Source of the DNA: Burkholderia sp.
GTDB lineage: Bacteria > Pseudomonadota > Gammaproteobacteria > Burkholderiales > Burkholderiaceae
Length of the DNA: 5,209 nt
Direction: 5' to 3'
NCBI GenBank assembly: GCA_028292565.1
Contig: JAQGMD010000422.1
Span: 1 to 5,209, forward strand
A program made the translations under genes and the position numbers. Below the pieces are notes generated by a model. It searched no databases. It was given only the letters and a program-made list of their open reading frames with translations, and was not told the DNA's origin. Within the stretch, counting starts at the first letter, position 1. The number at the start of each line of letters is the position of its first letter. Below, one piece after another: positions 1 to 4,454 of this stretch.

Positions 1-16
1 CTGCGAACTTGGGCAT
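1..16 (-). CDS. otnI: Start of probable 2-oxo-tetronate isomerase OtnI (only 5 codons in window)
   Basis: Only the start codon and four further codons are inside the window: ATG at 16-14 reading M-P-K-F-A, then the edge. OtnI (hydroxypyruvate-isomerase-like TIM barrel, formerly YgbM/Hyi type) characteristically begins M-P-(R/K)-F-A-A-N, so the five residues fit. A GGAG motif lies 9 bases upstream, in the 24-base gap after the otnC stop. In the tetronate pathway OtnI converts 2-oxo-tetronate (the LtnD product) to 3-oxo-tetronate (the OtnK substrate). It is the one step missing from the three complete genes beside it, and position immediately after otnC is a usual place for it. The identification rests on five residues plus context, so it is an inference, though a well-supported one. 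Confidence 0.65.
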
Positions 17-25
17 GGTGTGGGT

Positions 26-29
26 CTCC
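26..29 (-). promoter_or_regulatory. Ribosome binding site of otnI
   Basis: GGAG on the minus strand, 9 bases before the ATG at 16. It lies between the otnC stop and the otnI start and supports a separate translation start so close to the window edge. Confidence 0.5.
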
Positions 30-40
30 GCTTTTATGTT

Positions 41-697
41 TCAAATATCGAGCTTGAATGTCGACTTTAGTTCTTCTACCTGCGTGGCGTCCAATGGCCG
101 CGTCGGCGTGTTGCGAAGTAACAGAAAAAGCCTGGCGGTCTCTTCGAGTTCTTCGCTGGCATACACCGCTGCTTCGAGCGTAGCGCCGGAAACCACCGGG
201 CCATGGTTGGCGAGCAGCACTGCACTATGCTTGCGCGCATGGGTGCGGATCGCTTCGGCCAGCTGCGCATCACCGGGCCGGTAATAGGGAATCAGCGGCA
301 GGCGGCCGATCTTCATCACGAAATACGCGGTCAGGGGTGGAATGCAGTCGTCATGATTGAGGCCGCACATGCAGGACACCGCTGCCGAGTGTGTTGAATG
401 CAGATGCACGATAGCGCGTGCGCTTTTTCGCTCTTCATACATCGCGCGATGCAGGAAAGCTTCTTTCGAGGGTGCGTCACCGCTGATGTGACGGCCATCC
501 CAATCGAGCTTGGCGAGGCGCGCCGGATCAAGGCGGCCGAGGCTCGCATTGGTCGGCGTCAGCAGCCAGCCGTCATCGAGGCGCACACTGATGTTGCCAC
601 TGCTGCCGGCGCTCAGTCCGCGGTCGAAGAGTGACTTGCCGAATTCAACGATCTCTTCGCGCAGGCGCGATTCTTGTTGCTGGGTTTGAACAATCAT
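41..697 (-). CDS. otnC: 3-oxo-tetronate 4-phosphate decarboxylase (class II aldolase family)
   Basis: A 218-residue cytoplasmic class II aldolase/adducin-fold protein, the usual length for the family. Visible motifs: the phosphate-binding S32-S33-G34-N35 stretch, the acidic residue E79 in PSKEAFLH, zinc-ligand histidines H98 and H100 in VHLHSTH, and the third histidine H165 in LLANHG. The T-A-Y-F-V-M-K-I-G segment (123-131) is typical of the OtnC subgroup (formerly YgbL). Known OtnC enzymes decarboxylate 3-oxo-tetronate 4-phosphate to dihydroxyacetone phosphate and CO2, the last step of the pathway. The frame is open a further 22 codons upstream, but those run into the palindromic repeat. I chose ATG 697 because GAGG sits 5 bases before it and because residues 1-20 look like a normal OtnC N-terminus. 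L-fuculose-phosphate-aldolase-like activity would be the alternative; the otnK and ltnD neighbours argue for OtnC. Confidence 0.9.
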   Translation of the reverse strand: MIVQTQQQESRLREEIVEFGKSLFDRGLSAGSSGNISVRLDDGWLLTPTNASLGRLDPARLAKLDWDGRHISGDAPSKEAFLHRAMYEERKSARAIVHLHSTHSAAVSCMCGLNHDDCIPPLTAYFVMKIGRLPLIPYYRPGDAQLAEAIRTHARKHSAVLLANHGPVVSGATLEAAVYASEELEETARLFLLLRNTPTRPLDATQVEELKSTFKLDI

Positions 698-702
698 GTT
701 TG

Positions 703-706
703 CCTC
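703..706 (-). promoter_or_regulatory. Ribosome binding site that fixes the otnC start
   Basis: GAGG, 5 bases before ATG 697. It decides the start against the longer open frame (to 763) that would translate part of the repeat element. Confidence 0.7.
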
Positions 707-725
707 ACGTGCGTATTCCGGTGTC

Positions 726-832
726 GGTAGGACGTAGGTTGGGATGCTAATCCCAACATTCATACCATGTGCAGCCGCCGGCCCGCTTTAAAATTCCGAA
801 CGTTGGGATTTCATCCCAACCTACGTCCTACC
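726..832 (+). repeat. REP/BIME-like palindromic element, copy 1
   Basis: A 107-base element between otnK and otnC. Its ends are perfect 20-base inverted repeats: GGTAGGACGTAGGTTGGGAT at 726-745 and its reverse complement at 813-832. Each end is also half of a short hairpin: GTTGGGAT 738-745 pairs with ATCCCAAC 750-757 around a GCTA loop, and 802-809 pairs with 813-820 around TTC. The core therefore appears four times in alternating orientation, so the RNA can fold either as one long outer stem or as two hairpins. About 44 bases of linker (758-801) separate them. The GTAGGTTGGG core resembles dispersed intergenic palindromes that I recall from many proteobacteria, often discussed with REP-associated transposases; no transposase is present here. 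It may stabilise, process or attenuate the otn transcript, which is inference. Confidence 0.85.
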
Positions 833-875
833 ATTTCCAAGCGTGTCCCGATGTCGGCAGAATGCAGGGTGTGGA

Positions 876-2144
876 TTACAGCTTACTCCACGCCTTTACA
901 AAAAAATCCTCGGAGCCGAAATTACCTGACTTCAGCGCCAACGCCAATGGCCGCTCACTCACCTGCAGCGCCGTGGTCCACGGCACACCCGGGTCTATCT
1001 CTGGTCCGATGCGCAGCCCCGTAACGCCGAGTGCCTTCACCACCGCCCCGGACGTCTCGCCGCCGGCGACGATCATTTGACCGACGCCGAGATGCACCAG
1101 ACCTTTCGCAATCGCGGCGAGCGCGTTCTCGACCAGGCTCCCGGCGCGCTCGACGCCGAGTTGGGCCTGCACTTCTTTTACCGTCTCCGGCGTAGCGGTG
1201 GCGTAGATGAGCACCGGTCCGTTCTTGACATGCTGTACGGCCCAGTCGAGAGCAGCGGCTGCAACGTCGTCTCCGCGTGCGAGCTGCATCGGATCGACGT
1301 GAAACGCCGGCGACTTCGCGCGCATGACGGCGACCTGCTTTTGTGTGGCGACGGAACAGCTGCCGGCGATGACGGCGCGCAATCCATAGGTTGCGGGCAA
1401 CTCGCTCGCAGCCATATCGCGCGGCAGCAGCCCGCGGCGCCGTAAATTTTCCGGCAGGCCGAGTGCGATTCCTGAGCCGCCGGTAACGAGCGGCATATCG
1501 GCACAAGCGGCGCCGATCGCATGCAGGTCCTGGTCGGACAATGCGTCGACAATAGCGAGGCCGTATCCCTGCTCTCGCAATGCAGTGAAGCGCTCAGCGA
1601 TAGCTGCGCCGCCTTTCGCCACGACGGCGTAATCGGCCAGGCCGACCTTGCTCTTCACCTGCCGTTGCAGCACGCGCACCAGGTTGGCATCGGTCATCGG
1701 CGTAAGCGGGTGATCCTTCATACCCGACTCGCTGAGCGGTACGTCGCCGACGAACAGGTAACCCTTGTATATCGTGCGGGCGTTGGCCGGAAAGGCCGGA
1801 CACGCAATCGTGAAGTCGGTGCCGAGCGCTTGCATCAGTGCTTCCGCCACCGGTCCGATATTGCCCTTGGGCGTGGAGTCAAAAGTGGAACAGTATTTGA
1901 AGTAGAACTGCTTGCATCCTGCGCTTTGCAACCAGCGCAGGGCGGCGATGGATTCGGCCACCGCATCGTCGACAGGACTGGTGCGCGATTTCAAAGCGAC
2001 CACGACTGCGTCCGCATCATCCGGAGGCGGCCCCTCCGGCACACCGATCAGCTGCACCGTGCGCATGCCGGCCTTGACCAGCATGCCGGCAAGGTCGGTT
2101 GCGCCGGTGAAATCGTCGGCAATGCATCCCAATAGCGCTGTCAT
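876..2144 (-). CDS. otnK: 3-oxo-tetronate kinase (four-carbon acid sugar kinase, DUF1537 family)
   Basis: A 422-residue cytoplasmic kinase, the normal length for the family. The N-terminal sugar-acid-binding domain carries ADDFTGATD (9-17), the ALKSRT stretch (50-55) and the STFDSTPKGNIG signature (86-97). The C-terminal nucleotide-binding domain carries the glycine-rich AGGETSG (360-366) and the closing LKSGNFG-x-EDFF (404-415). Characterised OtnK (formerly YgbK) phosphorylates 3-oxo-tetronate at C4 with ATP. The start at 2144 is chosen because its ATGA overlaps the ltnD stop by four bases and AAGGAG lies 5 bases upstream, inside ltnD; the 84 extra codons upstream in the same frame are antisense-like noise over ltnD. 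The four-base overlap implies translational coupling to ltnD. Related DUF1537 kinases act on D-erythronate, D-threonate or 3-dehydrotetronate, but the otnC and probable otnI neighbours favour OtnK. Confidence 0.93.
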   Translation of the reverse strand: MTALLGCIADDFTGATDLAGMLVKAGMRTVQLIGVPEGPPPDDADAVVVALKSRTSPVDDAVAESIAALRWLQSAGCKQFYFKYCSTFDSTPKGNIGPVAEALMQALGTDFTIACPAFPANARTIYKGYLFVGDVPLSESGMKDHPLTPMTDANLVRVLQRQVKSKVGLADYAVVAKGGAAIAERFTALREQGYGLAIVDALSDQDLHAIGAACADMPLVTGGSGIALGLPENLRRRGLLPRDMAASELPATYGLRAVIAGSCSVATQKQVAVMRAKSPAFHVDPMQLARGDDVAAAALDWAVQHVKNGPVLIYATATPETVKEVQAQLGVERAGSLVENALAAIAKGLVHLGVGQMIVAGGETSGAVVKALGVTGLRIGPEIDPGVPWTTALQVSERPLALALKSGNFGSEDFFVKAWSKL

Positions 2145-3049
2145 GTGGACTCCTTCTTCGCGGGCAGCACGATGCCAGGGAATATTTTCACCACAGCCGA
2201 GTCGTCTTCGCCGCCATGACCGGCCGCGGACGCCTGCATGAACATCTGATGCGCGGTGGCCGACAGCGGCAACGGGAAGACGCTCTTCTTCGCATAATCG
2301 AGCACGATGCCGAGATCCTTGACGAAGATGTTGACAGCCGACAGCGGCGTGTAGTCTCCGGCGAGAATATGCGGCACGCGGTTCTGGAACATCCACGAGC
2401 TGCCGGCACTGTTGGAGATGACCTCGTACAGCGCGTCCGGATCACAGCCCGCGCGCAGGCCCAGCGCCATCGCTTCCGCGGCGGCGGCGATATGCACGCC
2501 TGCGAGGAGCTGGTTAATCATCTTCACTTTCGATCCCTGCCCCGGCTGGTCGCCCAGCCGATACAGTTTTCCCGAAATCGCGTTGAAGAGTTTTTCGCAG
2601 CGGGCAATGGCTTCTGGCTCGCCTGCGGCCATCACCGACATCTGCCCGGCGGCAGCTTTTGCCGCTCCGCCCGACACCGGTGCGTCAATCATCTGCAGCC
2701 CGATCGCCTCCAGCCGCGCACCCAATGCTTCCGCATATTCAGGCGACACGGTGGCGCTGGCGATGACCACCGATCCGGGTTTGAGATGGGACGCCGCGCC
2801 GTTATCGCCGAACAGCACCTGCTCAGTCTGCTGCGCATTGACGACCAGGATCAGGATCGCATCGACTGCTTGCGCAAGGGCTGCCGGCGACGCCGCCGCG
2901 TGGGCTCCGGATTCGACCAGCTTTTGCACTGTCGCCGGCCGCACGTCACATGCATGCACTTCGAAGCCGCCGCGCAGCAGCGACTGGGCTACGCCCATGC
3001 CCATTGCGCCGAGGCCGATCACACCCACACGTTCCACTTGTTTTGACAT
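2141..3049 (-). CDS. ltnD: L-threonate 2-dehydrogenase (beta-hydroxyacid dehydrogenase family)
   Basis: A 302-residue cytoplasmic oxidoreductase, matching the length of LtnD (formerly YgbJ). The N-terminal Rossmann fold has GLGAMG (12-17). The acidic D34 after strand beta-2, with no NRT-type replacement, points to NAD rather than NADP. The substrate-binding signature DAPVSGG is at 120-126, and the catalytic lysine is expected at K174 in K-V-K-M-I-N (172-177). Family knowledge: LtnD oxidises L-threonate to 2-oxo-tetronate, the entry step of the pathway completed by OtnI, OtnK and OtnC. The ATG at 3049 is preferred to the one 11 codons upstream because AAGGAG lies 6 bases before it and the protein then begins just before the Rossmann strand. 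It is the first gene after a probable promoter and its stop overlaps otnK. Tartronate semialdehyde reductase or 3-hydroxyisobutyrate dehydrogenase are relatives; the operon decides for LtnD. Confidence 0.9.
   Translation of the reverse strand: MSKQVERVGVIGLGAMGMGVAQSLLRGGFEVHACDVRPATVQKLVESGAHAAASPAALAQAVDAILILVVNAQQTEQVLFGDNGAASHLKPGSVVIASATVSPEYAEALGARLEAIGLQMIDAPVSGGAAKAAAGQMSVMAAGEPEAIARCEKLFNAISGKLYRLGDQPGQGSKVKMINQLLAGVHIAAAAEAMALGLRAGCDPDALYEVISNSAGSSWMFQNRVPHILAGDYTPLSAVNIFVKDLGIVLDYAKKSVFPLPLSATAHQMFMQASAAGHGGEDDSAVVKIFPGIVLPAKKEST
2150..2155 (-). promoter_or_regulatory. Ribosome binding site of otnK, inside ltnD
   Basis: AAGGAG, 5 bases before ATG 2144 and lying within the last codons of ltnD. 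It supports the ATGA-overlap start for otnK over longer alternatives. Confidence 0.75.
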
Positions 3050-3055
3050 TGTTGT

Positions 3056-3061
3056 CTCCTT
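3056..3061 (-). promoter_or_regulatory. Ribosome binding site that fixes the ltnD start
   Basis: AAGGAG with a 6-base gap to ATG 3049; it lies inside the longer alternative frame that begins at 3082 and so argues against that start. Confidence 0.75.
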
Positions 3062-3138
3062 GAAGTGAGCGGTTATCTGCACGGCAACGATGAGATGTCG
3101 CCCGGCTCCGCGGACCTGTATGAAAGCTGTTTGGATGG

Positions 3139-3147
3139 ATCATAGCA
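3139..3147 (-). promoter_or_regulatory. Probable extended -10 promoter for ltnD-otnK-otnC-otnI
   Basis: On the minus strand TGCTATGAT matches an extended -10 box (TGn followed by TATGAT, five of six to TATAAT). A TTGACT sequence lies upstream at 3164-3159, but only 14 bases away, too close for a standard -35 box; an extended -10 can work without one. Transcription would start near 3132 and give an untranslated leader of about 80 bases before ATG 3049. It is the best promoter-like match I found in this gap, by eye only. Confidence 0.4.
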
Positions 3148-3254
3148 GCTTATTTTTAAGTCAATACGGCGGGGCTCTGAGGCCCGCTGAAGTGCGGCCA
3201 GGCCCCCTTTGCGCAGGTTTCGGGATGGCATTGAACATACTTCGACGGGCGGCG

Positions 3255-3289
3255 AGAAATGTGGCAAAACTGGTGGCAAAAAAATTTCT
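3255..3289. repeat. Two GTGGCAAAA direct repeats inside an AGAAAT/ATTTCT inverted repeat
   Basis: GTGGCAAAA occurs at 3261-3269 and again at 3273-3281, a 12-base period. The pair is enclosed by AGAAAT (3255-3260) and ATTTCT (3284-3289). The arrangement is operator-like, about 110 bases upstream of the proposed ltnD -10 box. It could instead be arm-type sites left from an old integration site; there is no integrase or tRNA gene here to support that. No known regulator is recognised. Confidence 0.45.
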
Positions 3290-3304
3290 AAGATAGCGCC
3301 TTTT

Positions 3305-3322
3305 AACAATCATTCTATTGTT
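3305..3322. promoter_or_regulatory. Small inverted repeat AACAAT-N6-ATTGTT, possible operator
   Basis: Perfect six-base arms (3305-3310 and 3317-3322) around CATTCT, in AT-rich DNA just past the end of the lipoprotein gene. The size and spacing are compatible with a dimeric regulator site. An arm this short and AT-rich can also arise by chance. Confidence 0.25.
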
Positions 3323-3342
3323 TATCAATTACTTGCTGAATA

Positions 3343-3561
3343 TCACGCCGCAAATGAGGCCTTGTCTTTGCAACGGTACATAGGATTGACGTCATAACCA
3401 GCCTCCAGTGCCTTGTGGTGCTCTCCAACGTCGCGCAACGGAGGGCCCTGCCATGCAGCCTGATAAGCTGCTGAAGACTCTTCCGTCTGCCTCGAGCAGC
3501 TTGCGACTATCAGGCTCATCGCGAGCGAGGTAATCAAGATTGCAGTTGAACGTAGAGCCAT
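3343..3561 (-). CDS. Small hypothetical lipoprotein
   Basis: A 72-residue protein that I do not recognise. Residues 1-22 look like a lipoprotein signal peptide: R4 in the n-region, hydrophobic stretch 8-19 and lipobox V19-A20-S21-C22. Cleavage would leave a mature chain of about 51 residues anchored by C22; whether it stays in the inner membrane or goes to the outer membrane is not clear. The mature part is polar, with S-R-Q-T-E-E next to the cysteine, one further cysteine in MYRCKDK, and no known domain. GC at third codon positions is about 58 % by hand count, visibly lower than in the metabolic genes. ATG 3561 is chosen because the signal peptide starts there; the frame extends upstream only into the repeat element. 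No good ribosome binding site is visible, so expression is uncertain. It could be the remnant of a longer gene. Confidence 0.5.
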   Translation of the reverse strand: MALRSTAILITSLAMSLIVASCSRQTEESSAAYQAAWQGPPLRDVGEHHKALEAGYDVNPMYRCKDKASFAA

Positions 3562-3584
3562 GAGTATGGGTATGGTGTTATTCG

Positions 3585-3698
3585 ATGGTCGGACGTAGGT
3601 TGGGATCTGCGGCGCGCGCGCCAATCCCAACGTTCGGGCCTTTGCGTCATGCGAGCGGCGGAATGTTGGGATTGGCATCCCAACCTACGTCCAACCAT
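3585..3698 (-). repeat. REP/BIME-like palindromic element, copy 2 (inverted relative to copy 1)
   Basis: A 114-base element between the RraA-family gene and the lipoprotein gene. End arms of 22 bases (3585-3606 and 3677-3698) are inverted repeats with one mismatch. Inner hairpins: 3665-3672 pairs with 3677-3684 around a four-base loop, and 3599-3606 pairs with 3624-3631 around a 17-base insert that contains the self-complementary GGCGCGCGCGCC (3611-3622). Read on the minus strand, the first hairpin loop is GCCA against GCTA in copy 1, followed by the shared AACATTC, and the second hairpin is preceded by the shared CCGAACGTTGGGATT, so the two copies are homologous and oppositely oriented. All four arms of both copies share GGACGTAGGTTGGGAT. 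It begins 18 bases after the stop of the RraA-family gene and could end or protect that transcript (inference). Confidence 0.85.
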
Positions 3699-3716
3699 TG
3701 CGAACCTTCCGTCGAC

Positions 3717-4394
3717 TTATTTCGCCGGCAGCACCTTGCGTGCGCGAAGGAATTCGTCGACCCAGGCGTCGTCGTACTTGTTGGCTGCAATCGACTCGAA
3801 GGTCGACGCCTCGGCTGCTGCCTTCTGCCGCGACGCTGCTGCGACTGCCTTCGCGTCTGCCGGAGAAATGAACACTACACCGTCATCGTCGCCGACGACG
3901 ATATCACCGGGCTGGACGACCACGCCACTGATGGATACCGGGACGTTGATCTCGCCCGGGCCGTCCTTGTAAGGGCCGCGATGGCAGACGCCGCGTGCAT
4001 AGCATGGGAAGGTGTCTTCGCGGTACGAGGCCACGTCGCGCACTGCGCCGTCGATCACCAGGCCTGCGAAGCGGCGCGATTGCGCAACGCGCTTCATGAT
4101 CTCGCCCATCAGCGCGCGATCGAGGTTTCCGTCGCCATCGATGACGAGGACGTCGCCCTCGCCGCCCATCTGCAGTGCCTTGTGAATCATCAGGTTGTCA
4201 CCGCTACGCACGCGTACGGTCAATGCCTGGCCAAGCAGGCGGCTGCCGGGACGATGATACGGATGGAGGCCCCACGTCCCGTTAAGTCGGAAAAGGTTGT
4301 CGCTGATGATCGAGGTGGGAAGGTTATCGAACAGCGCAACTAGGGTATCGTCGGTACGTACGCGTTCAAGAATGCGAAATCCGGGTTGTGACAT
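3717..4394 (-). CDS. RraA / HMG-aldolase family protein
   Basis: A 225-residue cytoplasmic protein of the RraA-like fold. Supporting features are GGEGDVLVIDGDG (77-89), G97-E98 followed by the AGLVIDGAVRD block (110-120) with R119-D120, and GDIVVGDDDGVVFI (163-176). Family members include 4-hydroxy-4-methyl-2-oxoglutarate aldolases (metal-dependent, pyruvate-releasing), oxaloacetate decarboxylases, and the RNase E inhibitor RraA. The protein is longer than E. coli RraA (about 160 residues) and keeps R-D, so an aldolase or decarboxylase is more likely than an RNase regulator. The R-D-x2-E/D position reads R-D-V-A-S, with serine in place of the acid. AAGGAG lies 6 bases before ATG 4394; a start 16 codons upstream lacks such support. 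It follows the ydiJ-like gene by 60 bases and is probably co-transcribed with it. Old databases may call such genes demethylmenaquinone methyltransferase, which is wrong. Confidence 0.85.
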   Translation of the reverse strand: MSQPGFRILERVRTDDTLVALFDNLPTSIISDNLFRLNGTWGLHPYHRPGSRLLGQALTVRVRSGDNLMIHKALQMGGEGDVLVIDGDGNLDRALMGEIMKRVAQSRRFAGLVIDGAVRDVASYREDTFPCYARGVCHRGPYKDGPGEINVPVSISGVVVQPGDIVVGDDDGVVFISPADAKAVAAASRQKAAAEASTFESIAANKYDDAWVDEFLRARKVLPAK

Positions 4395-4400
4395 GACAGT

Positions 4401-4406
4401 CTCCTT
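4401..4406 (-). promoter_or_regulatory. Ribosome binding site of the RraA-family gene
   Basis: AAGGAG, 6 bases before ATG 4394, in the 60-base gap after the ydiJ-like stop. It fixes the start of the downstream gene. Confidence 0.75.
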
Positions 4407-4454
4407 TTGTTGATATATCCGCGTGCCGCAGATGGCACGCATTCAGTAAGTTCT

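Larger units (their letters stand above)
3050..3342. other. Non-coding leader and regulatory region upstream of ltnD
   Basis: About 290 bases between the small lipoprotein stop and ltnD with no credible gene; short open frames here lack ribosome binding sites and family features. The half nearest the lipoprotein gene (about 3241-3342) is clearly AT-rich compared with the rest of the window and holds a pair of direct repeats and two inverted repeats listed separately. The half nearest ltnD holds the probable promoter and a long leader. This is where a regulator of tetronate use would be expected to bind; no regulator gene is in the window. Confidence 0.6.

Noticed and set aside
1521..2135. Long plus-strand open frame opposite otnK (204 codons)
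   Set aside because: It is antisense to a kinase with full family motifs, rich in Arg, His and Gly as expected from a GC-rich shadow frame, and has no recognisable domain.
2145..2396. 84-codon N-terminal extension of otnK
   Set aside because: The extra residues are Arg-rich noise within ltnD, and family proteins start at the MTALLGCIADDFTGA region, which has its own AAGGAG.
2216..3068. Two long plus-strand frames opposite ltnD (276 and 218 codons)
   Set aside because: They mirror ltnD in other frames, overlap each other, and show only compositional bias.
3139..3164. Standard sigma-70 promoter TTGACT plus TATGAT for ltnD
   Set aside because: The spacer is only 14 bases instead of about 17, so the TTGACT is not counted as a true -35 box; the extended -10 reading is kept at low confidence.
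3171..3207. Imperfect GC-rich hairpin (GGGGC/GCCCC with an inner GGCC/GGCC stem)
   Set aside because: The stem is interrupted by internal loops and a bulge and has no T tract on the minus strand and only three T on the plus strand, so neither a terminator nor a riboswitch can be supported.
3278..3284. Run of seven T on the minus strand as an intrinsic terminator for the lipoprotein gene
   Set aside because: No GC-rich hairpin precedes the T run on that strand.
726..3698. Two inverted elements as ends of a composite mobile unit carrying ltnD-otnK
   Set aside because: The elements lack a transposase, are only about 110 bases long, and would split the pathway by leaving otnC and otnI outside. 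Independent REP-like insertions explain them better.
3585..4343. 252-codon plus-strand frame opposite the RraA-family gene
   Set aside because: It begins inside the repeat element and is antisense to a gene with clear family motifs and a good ribosome binding site.
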